A stretch of DNA of 54,688 nucleotides from Desulfarculaceae bacterium (lineage in GTDB: Bacteria; Desulfobacterota; Desulfarculia; Desulfarculales; Desulfarculaceae): the NCBI GenBank assembly GCA_021737645.1, contig JAIPDO010000022.1:1-54688 (forward strand), in the 5' to 3' direction. Positions 1-7,288 of the stretch are shown piece after piece. Both the position numbers and the translations under genes were made by a program. Each line of letters opens with the position of its first letter. Position 1 is the first letter of the stretch. The notes under the pieces are model-generated. The model was given only the letters and a program-made list of their open reading frames with translations. It did no database searches and was not told the origin of the DNA.

Positions 1-1471
1 AGGTGGCCACGCTCTGGCCGTCCTCGCCCAGACGCCGGGCCGCCTCGGCCACCGGCCCCTGGCTTGAGCCCCAACTCACCAAAAGGGTGTCCGCGTCCTC
101 GGGGCCGGTAAACACCGGCGGCTCCGCCTCGGCGCACAGGCCCCTTTGTTTGGCCAGGCGCGTGTCGTTCATGCGCACCCTAAGCTCCAGGTCCTCGGTG
201 ATGTGGCCCTCTTGGTCGTGCTCGTCGCTGTCGGCCACCACCAGCTCCGGGCCCATGCCCGGCAGCCGCCGGGGGGATATGCCGTCGTCGGTGATAGCGT
301 AGCGCTGGTAGTCCCGGCCCGAAGCCCCGCCCCCGCCGGGTCGCACCGGGGCGAGGTCGCTTAGATCAAAGGGCTTGAGCGCCCGGAGGCTGTCGGCCAG
401 GAATTGATCGGTGAGGATGAACACCGGCCCCTGGTATTTCTCGGCCAGGTGCAGGGCCTTATACCCGGCGGCAAAGCACTGCTTGATTGTGCCGGGGGTC
501 AGGATGGCCCGGGGGAACTCGCCGTGACCGCCGTACAGGGCAAACAGCAGATCGCCCTGCTCGGTGCGGGTGGGCAGGCCGGTGGCCGGGCCGGGGCGCA
601 TGGCAATGGCGATGACCAACGGGGTTTCGGTCATGCCCGCCAGGGAGACGCCCTCGGTCATCAGGGCGTAGCCCCCGCCGCTGGTGCACACCAGGGCCGG
701 AGCCCCGGCGTAGGAGGCCCCCAGGGCCATGTTGATGGCCGCGATCTCGTCCTCGGCCTGCTCGTAGACCACCCCCATCTGCTCGGCGTGGGCGATTACG
801 GTAAGGGCGATGGCCGTGGAGGGGGTCATGGGGTAAAAGGCCAGGAACTTCAGCCCCCCGGCCAGGGCCCCCAGGGCGATGGCCTGGTTGCCGCCCAGCA
901 TCATGCGCGGGCCGTCGTGTTTTGCCGGGGCCGGCGGCTTGAGGCCGTGCTCCTGCCCGGCGGCCCATTCATAGGCCTTTTCCAGGGCCTGGCGGTTTTC
1001 GGTCACCACCTTGTCGCCCTTTTTCTTGCCGATGACCTTTGCCAGGGTCTCGGCCACCAGCTCCAGGTCCAGCCCCAGCAGGTGGGCCGCCGCCCCCAGG
1101 CCCACGGTGTTCAGGTAGCGCTTGTCGGCCAGGTCATCATAGGGCACGTTCAGGCAGGGGGCCTGGCCGCAGCTCAGGCCGGTGTCGGCCAGGGCCACCG
1201 CCCCGGAGTTGAGCTCCTTGGCGTGGCGGTCCAGGGTTTCCTGGTTCAGGGCCACCAGGAGGTCTATCCCCTCGCAGGGGCTGTCCAGGTCCTGGGGGGA
1301 AAAACGAATGGCGAAGGTATTGTGACCGCCCCGCACCCGTGACATGTAATCCTGGGTCACCAGAATGTGATAGCCGCTTTTCACCAGCGCCTTGGCCAAT
1401 ACCTGGCCCATGGTGACCAAGCCCTGACCGGCCTCGCCGCCTATCATCAGATTCATGCTGCCTTGGGACAT
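1..1471 (-). CDS. 2-oxoacid:ferredoxin oxidoreductase, alpha subunit with fused gamma domain (3' end outside window)
   Basis: The reading frame begins at ATG 1471, behind an AAAGGT ribosome site, and runs off the left edge, giving 490 residues of a family usually about 560-580 long. The first ~180 residues form the gamma domain (GGEAGQG near residue 11, then SRVRGGHNTF); after a linker the alpha or pyrimidine-binding domain follows, with FYPMTPST, YEQAEDEIAA and TSGGGYALMTEG. These enzymes oxidatively decarboxylate 2-oxoacids to acyl-CoA and reduce ferredoxin in the cytoplasm. The catalytic TPP beta subunit should lie just left of the window. The 2-oxoglutarate (Kor) type is the likeliest substrate class because gamma is fused in front of alpha, but substrate cannot be settled from sequence. 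The family call is firm. Confidence 0.9.
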   Translation of the reverse strand, partial: MSQGSMNLMIGGEAGQGLVTMGQVLAKALVKSGYHILVTQDYMSRVRGGHNTFAIRFSPQDLDSPCEGIDLLVALNQETLDRHAKELNSGAVALADTGLSCGQAPCLNVPYDDLADKRYLNTVGLGAAAHLLGLDLELVAETLAKVIGKKKGDKVVTENRQALEKAYEWAAGQEHGLKPPAPAKHDGPRMMLGGNQAIALGALAGGLKFLAFYPMTPSTAIALTVIAHAEQMGVVYEQAEDEIAAINMALGASYAGAPALVCTSGGGYALMTEGVSLAGMTETPLVIAIAMRPGPATGLPTRTEQGDLLFALYGGHGEFPRAILTPGTIKQCFAAGYKALHLAEKYQGPVFILTDQFLADSLRALKPFDLSDLAPVRPGGGGASGRDYQRYAITDDGISPRRLPGMGPELVVADSDEHDQEGHITEDLELRVRMNDTRLAKQRGLCAEAEPPVFTGPEDADTLLVSWGSSQGPVAEAARRLGEDGQSVAT

Positions 1472-1672
1472 CGGGTTACCTTTCCGCAAAAGAAAACACC
1501 GCCCTCCCTAATCGGGGCGGGTCGCCGTATAGTCTGTTTACATGGTAGCAAAGGGCAGGCGGCCACACCAAGCACGCTATGGAGCCTGTTGCCGTGGAGG
1601 CAATTATGTGGGAATCTTGCAGCATGGGGTCCGTACCGGGCCGCATGTCATCCGCCCAGGAGGGTTAGTCAT

Positions 1673-2563
1673 ATGAAAAGTTTAGTGGCTGTTCTGCTGG
1701 CCGTGGTTCTGTTGGCCGGGTTCACTCCGGCCCTGGCCGCCTGGCAGGTGGTTTCCCAAAAAACCCTGCCCAGCCAGGGCCACCCCGAATCGGTGGCCTA
1801 TGACCCCGAGGGCCAGGCGCTGTACATGAGCAACTTCGGCGACACCTTAAAGCCATCGCTCAAGGACGGCAAGGGCTTCATCAGCAAGCTGGACCTGAAG
1901 GGCGCGGTGATCGAGGCCAAGTTCCTGCCTGGCCCCCAGGGCAAGTTGCACAAGCCCAAGGGGCTTTGGGCCGCGGGCGGGCGGCTGTGGGCCGCGGACA
2001 TCGACTCGGTGTGGTGCTTTGACCTCAAAACCAAAAAGGGCCGCCGCCTGGCCCTGCCGGGCGCCAAGTTCACCAACGACGTGGCCGTGGCCGATGGCAA
2101 GCTTTACGTCAGCGACACCGCCGCCGGATGCATCTACCTGGTGCAACCGGCTGATTTCCTTGAGGTAGAACCCAAGGTGCGGGTGATGCTCAGCCCCCCC
2201 GGATTCCATCCCAACGGCCTGTGGCCCGCGCCGGGCGGCGGGGTGATCATCGCCGCCAAGAAAGACCTGGGAGGCCTCGGCGGGCTCTATCAGGCCCGCG
2301 ATGTGGGGCAGATGACCCAAATTCGCGGCGATCTCGGCCGGTTGGACGGGGTGGCCATGCTTCGGGACGGCTCCTACCTCTACACCGACTGGGCCGGAGG
2401 CGGCCTGTTCCTCTTGAGCGGCGGCGGCGGTCCGATGAAGCTGGCCGGCGGCATCAAGGGCCCGGCCGACTTCGCCCTGGTGCCCAGGGGCAAGGGCTAT
2501 TTGGTGGTGGTGCCGGATTTGGTGACGGGCGAGGTGCATCTGATCGAAATCGCCGACAAATAG
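1673..2563 (+). CDS. secreted SMP-30/gluconolactonase-like beta-propeller protein
   Basis: This 296-residue protein starts at ATG 1673 behind a CAGGAGGG ribosome site. Residues 1-22 form a signal peptide (hydrophobic core, then PALAA), so it is exported to the periplasm. The mature part has repeated beta-propeller blades, with SVAYDPEGQALYMSN near residue 40, NDVAVADGKLYVSD near 130 and a PNGL motif near 180. This is the pattern of SMP-30/gluconolactonase or NHL-type six-bladed propellers. The PNGL and NDV positions resemble metal-binding sites of the lactonase family, but the catalytic set cannot be confirmed by eye. It stands alone, divergent from the ferredoxin oxidoreductase gene, and is followed by a repeat and a terminator. 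A ligand-binding or lactonase role is inference. Confidence 0.65.
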   Translation: MKSLVAVLLAVVLLAGFTPALAAWQVVSQKTLPSQGHPESVAYDPEGQALYMSNFGDTLKPSLKDGKGFISKLDLKGAVIEAKFLPGPQGKLHKPKGLWAAGGRLWAADIDSVWCFDLKTKKGRRLALPGAKFTNDVAVADGKLYVSDTAAGCIYLVQPADFLEVEPKVRVMLSPPGFHPNGLWPAPGGGVIIAAKKDLGGLGGLYQARDVGQMTQIRGDLGRLDGVAMLRDGSYLYTDWAGGGLFLLSGGGGPMKLAGGIKGPADFALVPRGKGYLVVVPDLVTGEVHLIEIADK

Positions 2564-2566
2564 GGT

Positions 2567-2685
2567 CGGCTGCGCCAGATGGCCGATAGCTGTGTTGCCG
2601 GCCTCGCTTAGCCCTCGGCGTATAAAAAATACGCCTGCTGCCTGCGCTCGCCGGACGCCTTGCTCTCGCCCACCTGGCTGTGCCG
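2567..2685 (-). repeat. interspersed ~120 bp dyad repeat, copy 1 (inverted orientation)
   Basis: Read on the minus strand, the copy starts CGGCACAGCCAG and ends CTGGCGCAGCCG, with the central hairpin AGGCGTA...TACGCCGAGG and the block GCCGGCAACACAG in its second half. These blocks recur at 6224-6343, 29297-29418 and 39366-39486. It begins four bases after the stop codon of the SMP-30-like gene. The ends are partly complementary, so the RNA could fold into a long branched stem. No protein-coding capacity is apparent. Confidence 0.75.
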
Positions 2686-2698
2686 GACTCAGATGGGA

Positions 2699-2728
2699 AG
2701 CGAACCCCATTGGGGCTCGCTTTTTCTT
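2699..2728 (+). terminator. rho-independent terminator of the SMP-30-like gene
   Basis: A stem AGCGA/TCGCT is continued by CCCC/GGGG with a single A-C mismatch and an ATT loop, followed by TTTTTCTT. It lies downstream of the propeller gene and points along the plus strand. Confidence 0.85.
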
Positions 2729-2761
2729 GCCTTTTGTAAGCTATTTCGATGAACGCAGTTC

Positions 2762-2818
2762 AACGTCGAGGCCTGAGAGCAGCCGGCAACGCAGTATGGC
2801 GGTGGCTGGCTGTGCCGC
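2762..2818 (+). repeat. half copy of the ~120 bp dyad repeat
   Basis: Only the second half of the element is recognisable: ACGTCGAGGCCTGAG, then GCCGGCAACGCAGTATG and GGTGGCTGGCTGTGCCG. The plus-strand orientation is opposite to the full copy at 2567-2685. It abuts the stop codon of the convergent HdrB-like gene. Confidence 0.65.
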
Positions 2819-2819
2819 C

Positions 2820-3692
2820 CTAGTCTCTTCTTAAGAAACTGATCAGATACTCCCCATTGGGGGTGTTGCGGTCCAGGGCCACGTCCTTGGCCGTGAGTCC
2901 CATGCTCAGCCCCAATAGCTGGGGATAGAGCACCGGGCCTTCAACCAGCTCCCTTTGGGGGGGCGGCCCGGCCAGGGAATAGGCCCACTCGGCCTGCATC
3001 TGACTATAGGCGCAGTTGATAACCAGGATGTCCGCCTTGGCCTCGCGGGCCTCGCTCAGGCGCCGCCGGATAGTGGCCAGGGCCAACTCCTCGTTGCGCT
3101 CGCGCACCGGCGCCCCGCAGCAGCTCACGCGCCCGGCCCAGGTCACCGGGGTGGCCCCGGTCACCTCCACCAGGTCGTCGATGAGGTGCAGGTTGCTGGG
3201 GTCGTCGAAATGGGTGACCTCGCTGGGGCGCACCGCGTGGCAGCCGTAGAGAATGGCCGCCTTGAGCCTTTCGTAGGGACGAACCACCCGGCTTTTCAGC
3301 TCGGCCAGGCCCACATCACCGTGCATCACCTGCAGGATGTGGCGCACCTGCACCTTGCCCGAGTACTTGAGGCCCTCGGCGGCCAGCTCGGCGTTCACGT
3401 CCTGGAGCAACTCGGGGTTGTCGGCCAAAAACTTCTGGGCCCGCTTGAGCGCGCCGAAGCAGCACTTGCAGGGGGTGGTGATGTTCAGGTCCTGGGCCTC
3501 GGCAAGGGCCAGGCCCCGGGCGGCGGAAAGCATATAGGAGCGGAAGTAAAGGTGGCGCATGGGGTAGCCGCAGCAAGGGAACTCCAGGTCCACCAGCTCC
3601 ACCCCCAACTCGCCCAGCACCCTGCGAGTGGCGGTCTCGTAGTGGGGCACGTAGTAGGGAATCTTGCATCCCAAAAACAGGGCGTATTTCAT
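2820..3692 (-). CDS. HdrB-like CCG-domain subunit of a membrane Fe-S oxidoreductase
   Basis: This 290-residue soluble protein has two CCG domains as in heterodisulfide reductase subunit B, where they bind non-cubane [4Fe-4S] clusters. The first is complete: C9, C40-C41 and C75/C78. The second keeps C151, C191-C192 and C227, but the last position of the expected CxxC is serine (CAYS, residue 230), so this site may be empty or altered. ATG 3692 is chosen because it overlaps the upstream TGA (TGATG) and yields the usual MKYALFLGC start; an in-frame TTG at 3698 is less likely. It is the second gene of a two-gene unit with the membrane fusion protein and should sit at the cytoplasmic end of that electron path. 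The electron partner (thiol, ferredoxin or other) is unknown. Confidence 0.8.
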   Translation of the reverse strand: MKYALFLGCKIPYYVPHYETATRRVLGELGVELVDLEFPCCGYPMRHLYFRSYMLSAARGLALAEAQDLNITTPCKCCFGALKRAQKFLADNPELLQDVNAELAAEGLKYSGKVQVRHILQVMHGDVGLAELKSRVVRPYERLKAAILYGCHAVRPSEVTHFDDPSNLHLIDDLVEVTGATPVTWAGRVSCCGAPVRERNEELALATIRRRLSEAREAKADILVINCAYSQMQAEWAYSLAGPPPQRELVEGPVLYPQLLGLSMGLTAKDVALDRNTPNGEYLISFLRRD

Positions 3693-5353
3693 CAGCAACT
3701 CTCCCCTTGCCCCTGCCGGGCGGCGGCCAGGTTCCTAAGCTCGTAGAGCACATCGGCCACCTTGACACCCTGGGGGCAGGCCTCCTGGCAGCGGTAGCAG
3801 GTGAGGCAATACCAGGTCATGCGCGCGCCCAGGGCCTCGTCGGACAGGCCCAGGCCCAGGCTGTGCATTATCTGGTGGGGCAAAAGGTCCAGCTCCTCCT
3901 TGGGATTTTCGTAAGAGAACACCACTGGGCAGGAGTTGGAGCAGGTGGCGCAGCGGTAGCAGTTGCGGAAGCTGCCTGACTGCACCGAAAGGCCCAGGTC
4001 CCTTTGGAAATCGCCGCTGGCCACCTTGAAGGGAGCCACCTTGCGGCTGGGGCCGGCCGACTCGCCGGCCTGCCCGGCCACCGCGCGGGAGGTGGGGCCG
4101 TAGCCCGCCTCTTCCAGGTCGTCTTTCATGGCGAACCACAAGTCCTGCAGGTTGATGCCCACCGGGCACAGGAGGGTGCAGCGCAGGCAGCTGGTGCACA
4201 TGTAGGCCCCCTGGCGCATCACGTCCAACATCTCCCCGTAGTCGGTCTTGCCCCTGGCCAGGCGGCCCAGGGCCATGAGCTTTTCCGAGGGCAACACGGC
4301 CAGGTTGGGCACGTGGTTCACCGCCTCGGCCACCGAGCAATGCACCGAGCAGGCCCCGCAATGGGTGCACACGTCCAACTCCAGGGCCCGCACCAGGGCC
4401 CTGGCCGCCGGGTCCATATCCTCCCGGGGCACCGCCACCCGGATCATGAGCAGCAGGGGACCGGTGAAGATATGCAAGAACTTGCTGAACGGCAAAATGG
4501 CCAGGGCGGCGAAGGCGGCCAAAAAGTGCAGATAATAAAGCCATAGGGCGGCCCGCACCGATTCCAGCCAACCGGCCATGGGGGCCATGGCGCGCGACAG
4601 GGGCCAGGAGGCAAAGGCCCACTGGGGCATGTCGTGGCAGTCCACGCAGCTGTCCTGGTGCAGCTCCAGGCCCTGCTCCATGAGCTCCAGCCCGGCGGGC
4701 ACCTGGCCCTGGGGGAAGGCCACGCCGTAATGCTCCCGCCAGACCTGGCCCAGGGCGGCCCGGTCGTTGTCCTCGGCAAGGGAGCCGTATTCCTCGATCA
4801 TCTGGTCAAAGCTGTGCACGCTGATGATCTTGGCCCCCTCCAGGGCGAAGCCCGAGAGCACCAACAGGGCCAACAGGGCCAAGGCCGCCCGATCCGCCCA
4901 ATGGGTGGTGCGGCGTAGGCCGGGCAGCCTCAGACGCCGCCACAGGGCCATGACCGCTCCCGCCAAGAGCATCACCCCGAACAGGTTACGCAGAAACAGC
5001 CAGGGGTTGAGGGTGGCGGTGAAGCTGGGGATAAGCACCGGGCCCAGGGCGTGCAAAAAGATGAGCCCCATCATGCCCCAGAAGATGAGCATGTGGGCGG
5101 CCCAGGCCCAGCGGCTGTGCCCCAGGCTGCGGCGCTGGAACAGGCCGTCCGAGACCAGGGCGGCCATCATGGGGCCCAGGCTGCGGCTGCCGAGGGCGCG
5201 GGCCAAGCCCTTCAAGGAGGCGCTCAGTCTTTGGGCAGGGGTATAGTTGCGTGATTCTGGCCCGATGGAGGTGGTCAGCCAGCGTCCCAGCTTGTAAGCC
5301 AGGCCTGCGACCAAAACGGCCAGGGAGGTATATAAGGCCACATCAAAGAGCAT
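3692..5353 (-). CDS. membrane cytochrome b (NarI/DsrM type) fused to heme c site and four-cluster HdrC-like Fe-S domain
   Basis: This 553-residue protein starts at ATG 5353 behind GGAGGA; an in-frame GTG at 5374 lacks a ribosome site. Five hydrophobic helices (about residues 5-22, 84-104, 118-137, 154-172, 266-290) form a NarI/DsrM/HdrE-like cytochrome b. Between helices 4 and 5 is a ~90-residue loop with one heme c motif, C236-VD-C239-H240. With a cytoplasmic C-terminus this loop faces the periplasm. The C-terminal half has four CxxCxxCxxxC sites (first cysteines 329, 386, 465 and 516), the last three ending CP, as in two tandem HdrC ferredoxin modules. Coupled to the HdrB-like gene, it probably passes electrons between periplasmic cytochrome or quinone and a cytoplasmic acceptor. 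QmoC and DsrM are the nearest known layouts; the extra heme and clusters are unusual. The direction of electron flow is not known. Confidence 0.75.
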   Translation of the reverse strand: MLFDVALYTSLAVLVAGLAYKLGRWLTTSIGPESRNYTPAQRLSASLKGLARALGSRSLGPMMAALVSDGLFQRRSLGHSRWAWAAHMLIFWGMMGLIFLHALGPVLIPSFTATLNPWLFLRNLFGVMLLAGAVMALWRRLRLPGLRRTTHWADRAALALLALLVLSGFALEGAKIISVHSFDQMIEEYGSLAEDNDRAALGQVWREHYGVAFPQGQVPAGLELMEQGLELHQDSCVDCHDMPQWAFASWPLSRAMAPMAGWLESVRAALWLYYLHFLAAFAALAILPFSKFLHIFTGPLLLMIRVAVPREDMDPAARALVRALELDVCTHCGACSVHCSVAEAVNHVPNLAVLPSEKLMALGRLARGKTDYGEMLDVMRQGAYMCTSCLRCTLLCPVGINLQDLWFAMKDDLEEAGYGPTSRAVAGQAGESAGPSRKVAPFKVASGDFQRDLGLSVQSGSFRNCYRCATCSNSCPVVFSYENPKEELDLLPHQIMHSLGLGLSDEALGARMTWYCLTCYRCQEACPQGVKVADVLYELRNLAAARQGQGESC

Positions 5354-5523
5354 TGGGCGGTCCTCCGCGCTCACGGAAATTTACCGGTCAGGCCACCCGT
5401 CCGAAGGCATGCCCGCCGGCGCTTCCTAGGCTTGGAGCCGTCCACCCTCTGAACCGTGCCACCTTTCCTCCCCGGTGCACGGCCCGCTCTTTCAGCGCCC
5501 AGCCTGAGAAGCCTTTAGTCTAC

Positions 5524-5566
5524 TTGGCCGATATGCTTTTAATGTAGCACTATTACAATCGGCCAA
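5524..5566. promoter_or_regulatory. inverted repeat in the divergent intergenic region (candidate operator)
   Basis: The 310-base gap between the membrane Fe-S gene and the DJ-1-like gene carries TTGGCCGAT (5524-5532) and its perfect inverse ATCGGCCAA (5558-5566), separated by 25 relatively AT-rich bases. A second small hairpin, CGCCGGT/ACCGGCG, spans 5577-5595. The position between divergent genes suits a regulator site or a transcript stem; neither can be chosen from sequence. The rest of the gap holds no coding signal. Confidence 0.45.
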
Positions 5567-5663
5567 AGCAATCAGCCGCCGGTTGACTACCGGCGACCCA
5601 TGGTTCCAAATATAGACTTGAGATGCCCTTTGTGCCACCCCACGGAAAAGGAGGTTTGAAACC

Positions 5664-6179
5664 ATGCCGCTTTCAGGCAAAAGCATCGCTATTTTGACGG
5701 AAGATTTATTCAATGAATTCGAGCTGATCTACCCCTACTACCGCCTCCAGGAAGCCGGGGCGTCGGTGACGGTGGTGGGCACCGGCGGCGGGATGACCTA
5801 CCGCGCCAAGAGCGGCCTGGCCTTTGTGAGCGACAAGGGCAGCGGCGAGGTGAGCGCCGGGGATTTCGACGGTCTGGTGATCCCCGGCGGCTACGCCCCG
5901 GACCACATGCGCCGCCACAAGGCCACGGTGCAACTGGTCAGGGACATCTTCGCGGCGGGTAAGCCGGTGGGGGCCATCTGCCACGCCGGGTGGATGCTGG
6001 CCTCGGCCGAGGTGCTGGAGGGCAAACGCTGCACCAGTTTTTTCGCCATCAAGGATGACCTGGTGCACGCCGGGGCCCAGTGGGAAGACGCCGAGGTGGT
6101 GGTGGACGGCAACCTGATCACCAGCCGCACCCCGGACGACCTGCCCGCCTTCATGAAGGCCTACATCGCCGCCTTTTGA
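5664..6179 (+). CDS. DJ-1/PfpI family protein (class I glutamine amidotransferase-like)
   Basis: The ATG at 5664 follows a strong AAAAGGAGG ribosome site, giving 171 residues, the full single-domain length of the family. The nucleophile elbow GAICHAGW gives C106-H107, and the acidic partner is one of E13/E18 in TEDLFNEFE, matching the Glu-Cys-His arrangement of PfpI/YhbO proteins. FDGLVIPGGYAPD near residue 70 is another family signature. Members act as chaperones, deglycases or proteases; which applies here is unknown. It is monocistronic, divergent from the membrane Fe-S gene and followed by a dyad repeat. A stress-response role is an inference from the family. Confidence 0.88.
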   Translation: MPLSGKSIAILTEDLFNEFELIYPYYRLQEAGASVTVVGTGGGMTYRAKSGLAFVSDKGSGEVSAGDFDGLVIPGGYAPDHMRRHKATVQLVRDIFAAGKPVGAICHAGWMLASAEVLEGKRCTSFFAIKDDLVHAGAQWEDAEVVVDGNLITSRTPDDLPAFMKAYIAAF

Positions 6180-6223
6180 TAAAGTCGGCTGGCCGGGGAC
6201 ACGCTATGCCGGAGTCTATTAAC

Positions 6224-6343
6224 CGGCACAGCCAGCGACCGGCAGACAAGGCGACCGGCGAGCGAGGGCCGGAGGCGTAGCATGGACTACGTCGAGGTCC
6301 GAGCGATGCCGGCAACGCAGTATGCCGGTGGCTGGCGAAGCCG
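6224..6343 (+). repeat. interspersed ~120 bp dyad repeat, copy 2
   Basis: The copy starts CGGCACAGCCAGCG, continues GACAAGGCGACCGGCGAGCG and has the central hairpin GGCGTAG...CTACGTC. It then reads GAGGTCCGAGCG and GCCGGCAACGCAGTATG, and ends CTGGCGAAGCCG. It lies 45 bases after the DJ-1-like stop codon and 22 bases before the next start codon. It is the clearest copy for deriving a consensus. Confidence 0.8.
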
Positions 6344-6364
6344 CTCTCTGCTATATATGCGGGC

Positions 6365-7288
6365 ATGACCGCACCTTACCTGTCATTAGATCCCCTGGTG
6401 CCCTGGCGTCAGCTCGTTCGGCCAATCGCCTGGGACCAGATATTCGGCCGTAGTGCTCCCCTGGAGCTGGAGATCGGCTGCGGCAACGGCGAGGTGCTGG
6501 CCCGCCGGGCCGGGGAGAGGCCGGGGGTCAACCTGGTGGGTCTGGATGTGGATTGGGTCTCGGCCAGACGGACGATCAGGCGCATCAACCTGGCCGGGCT
6601 GGGCAACGCCGTGGTGGTGCAGGCCGAGGCGGCCCTGGCCCTGGAGCGGCTGTTCACCCCCCAAAGCCTGGCCGGGGTGTGGTGCCTGTTCCCCCGGCCC
6701 TGGCCCCGGCCCTGCGATGCTCACCACCGCCTGTTTTCGGAGCGCTTCCTGCGTCTGCTCAACAGCCGCCTGGCCCCGGAGGCGACCTGCCGCCTGGTCA
6801 CCGACTTCAAGCCCTTTGCCGACTGGGTGGATGGGCAGATCCCCGGCAGCGGCCTTGAGGCGGCCTGGCGCGAAATCCCACCCTCGGTGAACAGCAAGTA
6901 CGAGCGCAAGTGGCAGGGGCAAGGGCAGCAGGTATTCTATGAACTGACCCTGGTCAAGGGCCGGCACCAGCCCTGGCCCAACCCGGAGGAGCCGGTTTTG
7001 CACTACCCCCATTTCGACAGCCTGGACCCCGAGGCCCTGACCACCTGGGAGGACTGGGGCGATATCAGCGTGCTGTGCAAGGACGTGATCCATGACCGCG
7101 AGGCCGGGCGGGCGCTGTTGCGCATGGTGGTGCTGGAGGACGACCTGGAGCAGGCCTTTTATCTGGAGCTGATGCCCCAGCCCCAGGGGGGCTATCTGCT
7201 GCGCCCGGCTCCGGGCTGTGGGGTCTTGCCCAGCCTGGGGGTGCAGCGGGCCCTGGAGGTGGCCGCCCGCCGCCTCAGCGCGGACTAG
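6365..7288 (+). CDS. divergent TrmB-like methyltransferase with C-terminal extension
   Basis: The 307-residue protein carries the TrmB fold signature: LELEIGCGNGE near residue 34 (SAM motif I), FPRPWPRP near 115, VTDFKPFADW near 145 and SKYERKW near 180, the last matching the terminal T/SKFERR box. TrmB makes 7-methylguanosine at tRNA position 46. Two features are off-pattern. The FPDPW box has arginine in place of the conserved aspartate, and about 110 extra residues follow the core. Substrate or activity may therefore differ from standard TrmB. No good ribosome site precedes ATG 6365, which is only 22 bases from the repeat. The stop codon shares CTAG with the convergent truD stop. The family is firm; the exact function is open. 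Confidence 0.75.
   Translation: MTAPYLSLDPLVPWRQLVRPIAWDQIFGRSAPLELEIGCGNGEVLARRAGERPGVNLVGLDVDWVSARRTIRRINLAGLGNAVVVQAEAALALERLFTPQSLAGVWCLFPRPWPRPCDAHHRLFSERFLRLLNSRLAPEATCRLVTDFKPFADWVDGQIPGSGLEAAWREIPPSVNSKYERKWQGQGQQVFYELTLVKGRHQPWPNPEEPVLHYPHFDSLDPEALTTWEDWGDISVLCKDVIHDREAGRALLRMVVLEDDLEQAFYLELMPQPQGGYLLRPAPGCGVLPSLGVQRALEVAARRLSAD

Noticed and set aside
2820..5374. Calling the HdrB-like and membrane fusion genes qmoC or dsrMK
   Set aside because: The number of Fe-S sites, the heme c motif and the lack of qmoAB or dsrJOP neighbours do not fit either complex.
6151..6366. Similar short frames over repeat copies (6151-6366, 29195-29464, 39283-39525) with ALGPRR-like residues
   Set aside because: The similarity comes from the shared DNA repeat; there are no ribosome sites and frame is not conserved outside the dyad, so these are not a protein family.
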